From the NCBI GenBank assembly GCA_002356455.1, contig AP017968.1, positions 2,418,001 through 2,482,000 of the forward strand: a DNA stretch of 64,000 nucleotides, given 5' to 3'. The notes beneath the pieces were generated by a model that made no database searches, was not told where the DNA came from, and saw nothing but the letters and a program-made list of their open reading frames with translations. This DNA is from Fusobacterium varium (GTDB taxonomy: Bacteria > Fusobacteriota > Fusobacteriia > Fusobacteriales > Fusobacteriaceae). Positions 55,374 to 63,165 of the stretch are shown piece after piece. A program made the translations under genes and the position numbers. Each line of letters begins with the position of its first letter. The stretch's first letter is position 1.

Positions 55374-56057
55374 TTAAAAATTATTTTTTAAATCATTTAT
55401 ATAATTATAAAAAGTTTTTCTACTTATTTTATAGTTATCTATAAAATACTTTACATCTTTTTTTCTACTATTTATATATCCATCTATTATTTCATTTTTT
55501 AATACTTCAGGAATTTTTCTTTTAGGCCTTCCCATTTTTTTAATAGTTAATTTCTGACCTTCAGTTATTCTTTTGACAATATCATCTCTTTCTTTTTCTG
55601 ACTGTTCAAAAGCTACTTTTATTTGCTTTCTTAAAATATTTTTTAAAGTTTCTACAATTCCTTTTATCAATGGAGAAAATGTATCATCTATCTCAATATT
55701 TTCTATTTTATCATATATTTCAACCTGACTATTAAAAATCTCTGTATTTAAATATTGTTCATTTAAAAATATTAAATTTATCTTTCTTTTCCAAAGATTC
55801 AAATAGTCATTATATCCTTCTTCTCCATCTCTGCTCATTCTACTGACACTGTCAAAAATGATAGTATCTCCTTCTCTTACAATTTTTATTAATTTTTTCC
55901 ATTCTGGTCTATCTGAAGTTGTTCCAGTGAATTTTTCTTCAAAAAAAATAAGATCTTCCAGCCTTTCTTTATAATATTCTTTTATATTTTTTTCTTGTCT
56001 TTCAAGTTTTTGATCTTTTGTTGATACCCTACAATAAGCATATAAATTTCCAGACAT
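55374..56057 (-). CDS. Serine recombinase (resolvase/invertase family)
   Basis: A 227-residue protein: catalytic Ser12 in LYAYCRVSTKDQ, the second core motif FDSVSRMSRDGEEGYND (near 70-86), a long helix and, after GRPKRKIPE, a C-terminal helix-turn-helix ending in the ISRKTFYNYIND type DNA-reading helix. The size fits resolvases and invertases rather than large phage integrases. GGAG precedes the ATG. Three motif copies in the upstream region (56074-56201) may be its binding sites. It could act on an invertible element or as the mobility gene of the island. Confidence 0.9.
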   Translation of the reverse strand: MSGNLYAYCRVSTKDQKLERQEKNIKEYYKERLEDLIFFEEKFTGTTSDRPEWKKLIKIVREGDTIIFDSVSRMSRDGEEGYNDYLNLWKRKINLIFLNEQYLNTEIFNSQVEIYDKIENIEIDDTFSPLIKGIVETLKNILRKQIKVAFEQSEKERDDIVKRITEGQKLTIKKMGRPKRKIPEVLKNEIIDGYINSRKKDVKYFIDNYKISRKTFYNYINDLKNNF

Positions 56058-56073
56058 AATATTCTCCTTTTAG

Positions 56074-56201
56074 TGTAATAAAGTTAAAACTTTCTTTTAC
56101 AAAAATTATACCATGTATTTTATAAGAAAAAAATAGTTTCTTACACATTTTTTATACATTTTTGTAATAAAGTTCAATCAATATATTTTTTACACTTTAT
56201 T
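56074..56201. repeat. Candidate recombinase-binding repeats
   Basis: TGTAATAAAGTT occurs at 56074-56085 and 56163-56174 in direct orientation, and an inverted related copy (TACACTTTATTGA) at 56191-56203. Spacing and position directly upstream of the serine recombinase resemble a res or autoregulatory region. Confidence 0.45.
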
Positions 56202-56216
56202 GAGAATTAAAGTTCT

Positions 56217-56510
56217 TTAAAAATAAAATATTTTATAAAGTATAAGTGCCATTGCTAGAATAATCAAAATCTTTAAAAAAATAGGAACTTTTATAAATAA
56301 TTTATATATTTCCACAATGGCATATCTTCCTAAATAACAAATAGGCCATACCATCAAAGCAAATAATAAATTTCCTCTAAACATATTTAAAGATATGTCT
56401 AGGCTTGCACCTTCTTTAAAATCGGAAATAATTATAAAAATTAATCCTGGTATATACCCATAAAATAAATAATTCAATAATATTTTTTTTATGTTAAACT
56501 CAAATTTCAT
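56217..56510 (-). CDS. Small membrane protein
   Basis: A 97-residue protein with three hydrophobic segments (about 13-28, 42-66 and 75-96). GGAG lies 7 bases before the ATG. It starts 10 bases after the upstream 358-residue protein and is certainly co-transcribed with it. Size, topology and pairing are like immunity proteins against membrane-acting toxins, but no motif proves that. Confidence 0.6.
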   Translation of the reverse strand: MKFEFNIKKILLNYLFYGYIPGLIFIIISDFKEGASLDISLNMFRGNLLFALMVWPICYLGRYAIVEIYKLFIKVPIFLKILIILAMALILYKIFYF

Positions 56511-56520
56511 CTTATTCTCC

Positions 56521-57597
56521 TTAATGTATTATTTGGATTTCTTGTTTTATATCTTCTTTAGCATCTTGTGTATTATCATATAATCCTTTTACTCCTATAC
56601 TTAATTCAGTAACTCCATATGCAGCTCTTCCTTTATTAATTTTTTGAACTGCTCCTGACATTTTTCCTAGTACAGGATGAGAAGAAGAAACCTTTACAGT
56701 TTTTAAATATGTTTTTGATGTAAACCCTGTAACAGAACCTTTTATTCCAATTAATCCCATAACAATTTCTGAAGCATTATATGCAAAATGTCCCCTATGT
56801 CTTTTATCTTCTCCGAATATTTTTACAGATATTTCTCCCATCTGAAACTTTAAAGGATTGTTTAGAAATGTATCTTCTCCAATTTCATCATCTTTTCCTA
56901 TATAGTCCAGTCTTAAAGATTGAACACATGAAAATACTGTATTAGCTGCAAATAAAACAGTTATTCCAATTACAGCTGGAGCTGCTCCAGCAGTTATTGC
57001 TCCTACAACTCCAACTACAGAAAAAAATATTCCTATACTAGACAATATAGTATTTCCTAACTGAAGACCTTTCTTATTATTTCTATCAACTGGAATAATA
57101 ACTTTTCCTTTTTCCTGAACTTTATAAATAATTAAAAAATCTCCAGAACGTTTTAAAAATAAATCAGTATTTGAATGAACTTGCCTATGAGCTATAGCAA
57201 TTTCAAACTTTGCATTGCCTTTATCATCAAAAAATTCATAATAATTAGCTATATAACCTATAAACTGAAATTCTCTTGGTATTATAGTTTTATTATTATC
57301 TAAAGCTCCTAATTTTATAGTTATTCTTTTAAAGAATTGATTATACATTCTATTTTCTGAACTCAGTTTTGCTAATTTTTTAGTTTCTTCCATGTTAGTA
57401 TCATTTATATCTCCAGAAAATACATATATTCCATCTTTTACATTCAAATGGCAACTTTTTAAAGAATATTTATTTAAGCTTATATAATCACTTGGATTAT
57501 CATAATTGCTAATTTTAAGTTCTGTCAATTCTTTTATAGATCCTAAAATATTTCCTTCAGTTTCATATGAATTAAATTCTATATCTCTTATCCCCAC
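56521..57597 (-). CDS. Hypothetical protein with tube-like N-domain and hydrophobic centre
   Basis: A 358-residue protein. The N-terminal ~160 residues are beta-rich with a segment (FQFIGYIANYYEFFDDKG, about 109-126) that faintly resembles Hcp/tail-tube-like proteins. A long hydrophobic stretch (about 183-222) follows, with a small-residue VGVVGAITAGAAPAVIG core, then a soluble C-terminal part with Ser/Gly/Lys. The start is GTG (57597) with GGGAG 9 bases upstream. Paired with the small membrane protein downstream. Possible effector or phage/CIS cargo; identity uncertain. Confidence 0.55.
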   Translation of the reverse strand: MGIRDIEFNSYETEGNILGSIKELTELKISNYDNPSDYISLNKYSLKSCHLNVKDGIYVFSGDINDTNMEETKKLAKLSSENRMYNQFFKRITIKLGALDNNKTIIPREFQFIGYIANYYEFFDDKGNAKFEIAIAHRQVHSNTDLFLKRSGDFLIIYKVQEKGKVIIPVDRNNKKGLQLGNTILSSIGIFFSVVGVVGAITAGAAPAVIGITVLFAANTVFSCVQSLRLDYIGKDDEIGEDTFLNNPLKFQMGEISVKIFGEDKRHRGHFAYNASEIVMGLIGIKGSVTGFTSKTYLKTVKVSSSHPVLGKMSGAVQKINKGRAAYGVTELSIGVKGLYDNTQDAKEDIKQEIQIIH

Positions 57598-57829
57598 AAA
57601 TTCATCTCCCTTTTATTAAAATTCTTTTAATATTATATCATAAAAATCTATTATTTTAACTTTAACGAAAAAATAAAGAACTAATCTACTCCTTTATTAC
57701 ATTATTTATTTTGATTAAAAAATTTTATATAAAATTTCTCTATTTAGAAATATAAGCAAAAATCATTTGAAAATAAAATTATAATTGTATAAATTTCTAA
57801 AAAACTTTTATTAGTAATTGTTTTTTATC

Positions 57830-57857
57830 TTGACATTTCAAAAAAATTATATATACT
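57830..57857 (+). promoter_or_regulatory. Promoter of the plus-strand cargo genes
   Basis: TTGACA (57830-57835), a 16-base spacer and TATACT (57852-57857), 45 bases before the ATG at 57902. The rest of the 57.6-57.9 kb gap shows no gene. Confidence 0.65.
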
Positions 57858-57901
57858 TTTAATAGTTATATAATAAAATATTAAATATAGGAGTGAACCT
57901 A

Positions 57902-58444
57902 ATGGAATTAAAAAATGCTTTAGAATTCTTAAATAAATGGGAAAGTATAACTTCTGCAAAAGAAATTACTGAAATTTTAGATTTTATTGGTAAAAATGTA
58001 GAAAATTTTTGGTTAGTACATCAAAATGGAGAGACAATTGGAGAAACAGTTTTTTATGGAGCTAATTTATTAGATAATGGAGAAATTGAGCTTTATGATT
58101 CTAAAAACTCTACAATATCCACAATTCAAATTAAAATAAAAGAATTACAAGCATATAAAACTGAAAAAATAGAAGTTGTAAGAATCGAATTAGATAGTGT
58201 TACTCCAATTTCTTCAGATTATTCATCATATTCAGAGGAGTATATTGAATTACCAAATGGAAAAATAATAAGGAGATATTATTGGGATGAAGGTTTTTAC
58301 GATGGAGAAAACCTCCCTTCAAGTTCAAAACTAGTTTCTAGATATTTAAATGGAAATTTAATTATTATCTCAAAATTTAAAGATTATGAAATTTTATCTT
58401 CTTTATGCAAAATTGAATTTGAAAATTTAATAGGAAAAAATTAA
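57902..58444 (+). CDS. Hypothetical protein (cargo gene)
   Basis: A 180-residue acidic protein: an N-terminal helical segment (ELKNALEFLNKWESITSAKEI) and a beta-rich remainder with many Tyr/Ser. A GTG 9 bases upstream is part of the ribosome site (AGGAGTGAA), so the ATG at 57902 is preferred. No family recognised. The gene has its own promoter and stands against the direction of all neighbours, as accessory cargo (moron-type) genes often do. Confidence 0.65.
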   Translation: MELKNALEFLNKWESITSAKEITEILDFIGKNVENFWLVHQNGETIGETVFYGANLLDNGEIELYDSKNSTISTIQIKIKELQAYKTEKIEVVRIELDSVTPISSDYSSYSEEYIELPNGKIIRRYYWDEGFYDGENLPSSSKLVSRYLNGNLIIISKFKDYEILSSLCKIEFENLIGKN

Positions 58445-58522
58445 AAAAACCAATTTTTTTATCTATACAAAATTATTTTTCAATGTATTATTATTTTTTA
58501 GATTTTTATTTAGGAGGAAATA

Positions 58523-59698
58523 ATGACATTTTGCACACAAAAATATATAGAAAAAAATAATTATTCTAATGATTTAATTAAAATACAATATAGTCAAAAT
58601 TTAGAAAATGAGTTTTTCAAATATTCTCAAAGTTTTTTTTATACTGCTGAGTTAGGCTTACAGCACTTATGTAATGAAAACATGCATGATATTAGCAAGT
58701 TAGATACTTTTTTCTTTCCTTTAACTTTTCTATATAGACACAGTATTGAACTTTTAATGAAAGCAATAGTTTTTAAATTTATTACAAAAGAAGAAAAAAG
58801 AATTGAATTTTTAAAAAAAAGTTGTCATAATTTAAAAGAAATCTTTAATTATATAAAAAGAGAAAATCTTCTTTCACATGATATTGATCTTTCTAATTGG
58901 CTAGAAAACTACTTTGATAGTATCAATCTAATAGATAAAAATTCTGATTCTTTTAGATATCCTTTTCAAATTAACAAGAATACATTTGAAATTATCCCAA
59001 TATTTGCTAAACAACTTCATATAGATTTAATCAAATTTTCCAAAAAATTTCGTTTTATATATAAGACAATGAAAAAAATATTCTCCCAAGAAAAAGATTT
59101 TTCTTTAGAGTACAACAATCTGAAACCATTATTTCTTGAAGTAGGGGGAGACTACTATTCACAATCAGTAGTAGGCAATGAATATAACAAAATGGATTAT
59201 AGCTTATATATTTTTGCTTATTCAAAATTAAATACATTTTTAAAAACTAATATTAATCTGAATAATAAAAATAAATTATTTTTTCCTATTTGTTATCTTT
59301 ATAGAAATGGAATTGAACTTTCTTTAAAAGGCATATATCTTGAAATATTTCGTGCAGATAATTTAAAAACATTATTAAATAATAAGCATAAAATATTAAA
59401 ACTTTGGAAAGAAATTTTTCCCACTTTAGAAAATATTGCAAAAGAAAATAATTTTAATTTAGTTTTTTTAAAAAAAACAAATAATTATTGTAATCAATTA
59501 AATAATTTTGATCCAGATTCTAGTTTATTCAGATATCCTGTCAGAAAAAATTTATCTCCTTATTTTTCAAGTAAAAAAACTATAGTTTTAAAATATTCTC
59601 ATATAATTAATTCTTTAGAAAAGTTATGTCATTCTTTAGAAGGTATATATGATATGATAATTACATACTCTGAATTTTGCCAAGAACAATATGAATAA
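58523..59698 (+). CDS. Internally duplicated HEPN-like protein (cargo gene)
   Basis: A 391-residue protein made of two related halves of about 190 residues. Each half has FFP-x-x-FLYR-x-x-IEL-x-x-K (FFPLTFLYRHSIELLMKA near 64-81; FFPICYLYRNGIELSLKG near 253-270), then an H-x-L/I-x-x-x-W/F segment and finally D.S.FRYP (near 148 and 331). The helical R..H/N-IEL pattern is reminiscent of HEPN-type proteins, many of which are RNases in toxin or defence systems; no exact R-x4-6-H motif is confirmed. GGAGG precedes the ATG. No database family could be named. Confidence 0.6.
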   Translation: MTFCTQKYIEKNNYSNDLIKIQYSQNLENEFFKYSQSFFYTAELGLQHLCNENMHDISKLDTFFFPLTFLYRHSIELLMKAIVFKFITKEEKRIEFLKKSCHNLKEIFNYIKRENLLSHDIDLSNWLENYFDSINLIDKNSDSFRYPFQINKNTFEIIPIFAKQLHIDLIKFSKKFRFIYKTMKKIFSQEKDFSLEYNNLKPLFLEVGGDYYSQSVVGNEYNKMDYSLYIFAYSKLNTFLKTNINLNNKNKLFFPICYLYRNGIELSLKGIYLEIFRADNLKTLLNNKHKILKLWKEIFPTLENIAKENNFNLVFLKKTNNYCNQLNNFDPDSSLFRYPVRKNLSPYFSSKKTIVLKYSHIINSLEKLCHSLEGIYDMIITYSEFCQEQYE

Positions 59699-59731
59699 AA
59701 ATAAAGGAATTATAAAAAATTCCTCTATTTT
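59698..59731. terminator. Bidirectional terminator between cargo and phage lysis genes
   Basis: A 14-bp stem with one mismatch, AAATAAAGGAATT / AATTCCTCTATTTT, between the convergent stop codons. Confidence 0.7.
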
Positions 59732-59756
59732 TATTCAATTAAAAACTTTTTAATAT

Positions 59757-59984
59757 CTATTTTATTAAATAATCTGTCATTTTTCTCAATTCTGCTTTTA
59801 TTTCTTTTATATCTTCATATAAAGCTTTATTGTCTTCTTTTCTCTGTTGAGATAAAAATTTTACTTGCATTTCATACAAGCTTTTATCTACTTTCTTTTC
59901 CATATGAGCCATAATAAACTTATGATACCCCATAAGAATTCCTCCAACTGTTACAGCTATTTTAAAATACTCTGTCCATTCCAT
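59757..59984 (-). CDS. Small phage membrane protein (XhlA/spanin-like)
   Basis: A 75-residue protein with one N-terminal hydrophobic helix (about 7-20) and a charged coiled coil (about 33-75). This build fits hemolysin XhlA-type or other lysis-accessory proteins next to holins. AAGGAG precedes the ATG, and it directly follows the holin-like gene. Assignment rests on size, topology and position. Confidence 0.6.
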   Translation of the reverse strand: MEWTEYFKIAVTVGGILMGYHKFIMAHMEKKVDKSLYEMQVKFLSQQRKEDNKALYEDIKEIKAELRKMTDYLIK

Positions 59985-59995
59985 TTATCTTCTCC

Positions 59996-60334
59996 TTAGT
60001 TTCCTATTTTCTTATCAAAATGTTTCTTACCTAAAATAACTGCTCCTAAACTTCCTACAAGTGCTGTTAATTCTCCAGGTATAGGAAGGCTATATATTTG
60101 TATTCCTGTAAAAGCAGAAATATAAGGAGTTATTATATGATGAAATATTACTAATGTACTATAGACATAAAATAAATGTAATATTCCTCCTTTTTCTAAA
60201 AGTGAAGAAAATACTTGCAGTCTCTGCTTTTCTACATCTGCCATAATTTTATTCACTTCATCAGGTTGTAGATATTTTTTTAAAATATCAGGTAAAAAAT
60301 TACTAACTATATTTAAAACAGTTTTCTTAAACAT
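59996..60334 (-). CDS. Phage holin-like protein
   Basis: A 112-residue protein: an amphipathic N-terminal part (about 1-45) and two or three hydrophobic segments (about 52-72, 82-102), with a basic C-terminal KKHFDKKIGN. Size and position between endolysin-like and XhlA-like genes fit a holin (3TM type). AGGAGG precedes the ATG. Sequence motif evidence is weak; the call is by context. Confidence 0.6.
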   Translation of the reverse strand: MFKKTVLNIVSNFLPDILKKYLQPDEVNKIMADVEKQRLQVFSSLLEKGGILHLFYVYSTLVIFHHIITPYISAFTGIQIYSLPIPGELTALVGSLGAVILGKKHFDKKIGN

Positions 60335-60343
60335 ATTATCCTC

Positions 60344-60913
60344 CTATTTCCAATTATTTTCTATATTGTTATATCTTCTTTTAACATCTTCTGGTCTCTC
60401 TTTTCCCCATTTAAGTCCTAATTTAAAGTTCAAAATATCCTGAGAAGAGAGAAGTTTTTTATTTTTTATAAATCTGTGCATAAGTCCATTTTTACTGATA
60501 TTAAATTGATTGTGATAATCTACTAAATGAACAAATGTCTTTTCATTTTCAAACTCTGGTACTCCTTCAAGACTAGCCACATAATTTACCATCTGTTGTA
60601 TATGTTCCCTGTCAAGCTTGTCTATATCAACCCTGAATAGCTTTAGTCTTTCATTCAAATGTTTTATATCTTTGCCAAGATTCAATAATTTTTCCATATC
60701 CTGATCTGAAAATCCACATATATTTTTTAAAAAGTTTCTTGCCCTTATATTATGTGTCACATCGAACTGACTTCTACCAAAGCTATAACCTGATTTTCCA
60801 CCTGCATAACTGAATTTGCATATAGCATTTTCATTTCCTGATATTTCATTTAAGGTTATTACCCTCATTATTTTTTCTACATTTATATTTTCCATTATTT
60901 GTTTTATATTCAT
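60344..60913 (-). CDS. Phage endolysin-like protein (lysozyme-like fold)
   Basis: A 189-residue soluble protein. An early Glu (VITLNEISGNENA, about 18-30) is followed by a SYAGGKSGYSFGRSQFDVTHN segment (about 35-55), the G-x-S-x-S/Y-FG-x-x-Q-x-D pattern of phage lysozyme-like muramidases. The rest is helical and ends with WKG-like KWGKERPEDVKRRYNNIENNWK. It lies between the radical SAM gene (13 bases upstream) and the holin, the typical place for a lysis gene. Cell-wall cleavage is the likely role; active residues not proven. Confidence 0.68.
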   Translation of the reverse strand: MNIKQIMENINVEKIMRVITLNEISGNENAICKFSYAGGKSGYSFGRSQFDVTHNIRARNFLKNICGFSDQDMEKLLNLGKDIKHLNERLKLFRVDIDKLDREHIQQMVNYVASLEGVPEFENEKTFVHLVDYHNQFNISKNGLMHRFIKNKKLLSSQDILNFKLGLKWGKERPEDVKRRYNNIENNWK

Positions 60914-60926
60914 TTATAATCAGCTC

Positions 60927-62378
60927 CTAATAGCTTAATTTCTCTAAAAAATATTTATTCACTGAATTTAATAAAGTTGGTGTATGAATCCACATAAAAT
61001 GTTTTTCTTTTAAATTGGTAAGAATCATATCTTTGTCATTTTTAAATATTTCATCAAAGAATAAATTACCTTCTTGATCTATATGAAAAGTATTCTCTAT
61101 ATCACTTGTTAATTTTTCATTTAATATTTTAATATCATATTCCTTACATATGGCTATTACTTGTTCATCTGGATTTTTGATATAAATTGTTCTTTCATCT
61201 GAATTAGTACTTCCTATTATATATTTTAGGAAATGATAGATATTTTTATGTTTTTCATCAAATTCTATATTTACTCTTGCTATTGGAACATTCATATCAA
61301 ACTTTGAAATTAGTTTTGCCCACATTTCTGGCTGTAATGTATCCTTAGTTAATTCTCCATTTTTAAATTTTTCTTTAACACAATTAAAATGAGAGTTATC
61401 AACATCTTTATTAAAAATATATTCTCTCATTTTTTCTTGTGAAAGCTTCTCGTTTTCAAAATCTCTATGTTTATTACACCAGTTAATATCTCCATTACCA
61501 TCAATTGTATACATTATTTGACATTCATTTAATAGGTGATCTTTATCTACAATATGAAAAACTGATTCCATTATTTCTCCCATATCTTTTTCTTTCGTCT
61601 CTTTTTCTGCTTTATTTATCAAATAAGTATATGCTTTCCTTAAAAAAATATTACAGGCTTCAATATATTCTGGTGATTGCTGCTCTGTATAATAAAGAAA
61701 TTTCCCCCTTCTTAAAATATCTTTATATTCATCCTGAATAAGCATAGGATTATTTAGTATTTGTTCTGCAGTTGCTAAAACAGTTGATATTTTAATATCT
61801 TTATCATATTCTCCTCCATTGACTTTATATAAAAATTCTTTATACAATTTAATATTTCTTTGCACAATATCAAATCCACTCTCTTTTTTTCCTATTAAGT
61901 GCCTATTTTTATCATAAACTTCTTTATCATTATCTGTAGAAATCATTATACCCACATAATTTTCATTGATAGATTTCATTTTTATTAGAGTTTCCTTTAC
62001 TTTATCATCAAATATTATCCCATTTGTTGTATAAGTAAGTCCTATTTTATTTCTCTCTTCTAATGAATAATTATTTAAAATATGATCACATATTTTATTT
62101 ATTGCCTCAGTATTTAATGTTGGCTCTCCACCAAAAAAGCATATACATAATTGGGAATATTCATAATCTGGGGTTTGAGTATATTTTAAAAATTTGTCTA
62201 TCCCTGCATCTAAATTTTGAAAACATCTTTTAAACTTTTCTTCTGTATCTAATCTAAAAGGTTTTTTAGCTTTTTGATAACAAAACTCACATCTCAAATT
62301 ACAGCTTTCATCTACCTTTATAAATAAAACAAATGGTTCAAACTTATTATAGTATCTACTTCTTTTTATTAATTTCAT
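60927..62378 (-). CDS. Radical SAM enzyme with Twitch/SPASM-like motif, RiPP-maturase candidate
   Basis: A 483-residue radical SAM protein. The cluster motif is CNLRCEFCYQ (Cys near 27, 31, 34), followed by the GGEPTLN stretch (near 83-89, SAM binding) and a TIM-barrel pattern. Residues about 283-298 show C-x9-G-x4-C (CQIMYTIDGNGDINWC), exactly the first part of SPASM/Twitch auxiliary-cluster domains, and a further Cys in HFNCVKEKF. Peptide-modifying radical SAM enzymes and sulfatase maturases share this design. The ~120-residue C-terminal part is of unknown type. It lies 18 bases after the CxxxE-repeat protein gene, 13 bases before the endolysin-like gene, within the phage late operon. Target most likely the neighbouring peptide (inference). 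Confidence 0.85.
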   Translation of the reverse strand: MKLIKRSRYYNKFEPFVLFIKVDESCNLRCEFCYQKAKKPFRLDTEEKFKRCFQNLDAGIDKFLKYTQTPDYEYSQLCICFFGGEPTLNTEAINKICDHILNNYSLEERNKIGLTYTTNGIIFDDKVKETLIKMKSINENYVGIMISTDNDKEVYDKNRHLIGKKESGFDIVQRNIKLYKEFLYKVNGGEYDKDIKISTVLATAEQILNNPMLIQDEYKDILRRGKFLYYTEQQSPEYIEACNIFLRKAYTYLINKAEKETKEKDMGEIMESVFHIVDKDHLLNECQIMYTIDGNGDINWCNKHRDFENEKLSQEKMREYIFNKDVDNSHFNCVKEKFKNGELTKDTLQPEMWAKLISKFDMNVPIARVNIEFDEKHKNIYHFLKYIIGSTNSDERTIYIKNPDEQVIAICKEYDIKILNEKLTSDIENTFHIDQEGNLFFDEIFKNDKDMILTNLKEKHFMWIHTPTLLNSVNKYFLEKLSY

Positions 62379-62396
62379 TATAGTCTCCTTTATACT

Positions 62397-62825
62397 CTAG
62401 TTTCCGCCTTCTCTATTATTACTTTCATTGCTATTAGATTCTCCAAGATTTGATTCTTTTTTGTTACATTCACTATTATTACATTCACTTCTATTACACC
62501 AATTTTTAACTGATTGAGTAGCATTATAGACTTGTGTAATTTTACTTTGTACCATTAATTCTCCTATAGCAACATTAGTTATACTGTTAGTAACAGAAGT
62601 TGCTCCTATTCTACTTGAATAAGTTTTGAGCCATGTAATCCAATTATTAAAAAGAGAAGCTCTACATACTTCCCCTGTTACTGCTCTTGCACTTCCTGCA
62701 CTTGCTGTTCCCCAAGTAGAAACTATTTGATCTAATCCAGTTTGAATAATATTTACTGAAGCAGCGGTTATTATATCTCCTGCTGCTCTAGCTTCTGTAT
62801 TATATGTTTCTATTCTATTCTCCAT
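62397..62825 (-). CDS. Phage protein with CxxxE pentad tail, candidate radical SAM substrate
   Basis: A 142-residue protein. Residues 1-105 are helical and rich in Ala/Ser/Thr, without a signal peptide or membrane helix. The C-terminus is six consecutive pentads [C/S]-N-x-x-E (residues 110-139): CNRSE, CNNSE, CNKKE, SNLGE, SNSNE, SNNRE, then GGN. CxxxD/E spacing is the hallmark of ranthipeptide core peptides. An upstream in-frame TTG at 62843 exists; the ATG at 62825 is preferred, with GGTGG upstream, overlapping the previous gene's stop by 11 bases. The radical SAM gene follows after 18 bases. A structural phage protein that merely has repeats is the alternative. Confidence 0.75.
   Translation of the reverse strand: MENRIETYNTEARAAGDIITAASVNIIQTGLDQIVSTWGTASAGSARAVTGEVCRASLFNNWITWLKTYSSRIGATSVTNSITNVAIGELMVQSKITQVYNATQSVKNWCNRSECNNSECNKKESNLGESNSNESNNREGGN
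62409..62498 (-). repeat. 15-bp in-frame repeats encoding six pentads
   Basis: Six 15-base units, mostly TGTAAT..../TCTAAT.... and ending GAA, encode the [C/S]-N-x-x-E pentads. The units differ at silent and non-silent positions, so they are not a recent perfect microsatellite. Confidence 0.8.
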
Positions 62826-63153
62826 CTTCTTCCACCCTTTCAAAAGTTATATTTAAATCTTCAATTAAGTTAGAAGTAGTAATATCTTCACCACGTGGAG
62901 TATGGATATATACTTCATGAGATAAATATTTTAAATTATTATAAATCTCTCCATCTATATTTAATTGATTTACACTTTGAATATTCTCTATGTTTAATAT
63001 TCTTCCAGTATTTTCATAATCAACATTTCTAAGCTTTATTACAGTTTTATTAGTATCATTTAAAAATCTAAATGCAAGAGTACTACTTATTGTAAATTCT
63101 CCTATCTTAGTTATTCCTCTTTCTTTACTTATATTATTAAGTTCTATTTTCAT
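62815..63153 (-). CDS. Phage late-region hypothetical protein
   Basis: A 112-residue, mostly beta-strand protein (alternating charged and Ile/Leu/Val residues) with no recognised family. It lies 12 bases after the tail-fibre gene, with AAGGAGG before the ATG, and its stop overlaps the start region of the CxxxE-tail protein. Position suggests a tail or baseplate accessory protein or fibre chaperone. Confidence 0.65.
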   Translation of the reverse strand: MKIELNNISKERGITKIGEFTISSTLAFRFLNDTNKTVIKLRNVDYENTGRILNIENIQSVNQLNIDGEIYNNLKYLSHEVYIHTPRGEDITTSNLIEDLNITFERVEEDGE

Positions 63154-63165
63154 ATATTCCTCCTT

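Noticed and set aside
56521-57597. Calling this protein an Hcp or tail-tube homologue outright
   Set aside because: Only one short segment resembles such proteins; the rest is unlike them, so it is kept as a hypothesis.
62409-62498. Pentapeptide-repeat protein (A[D/N]Lxx) interpretation of the CxxxE tail
   Set aside because: The pentads lack the central Leu/Phe pattern of that family and fit [C/S]NxxE instead.
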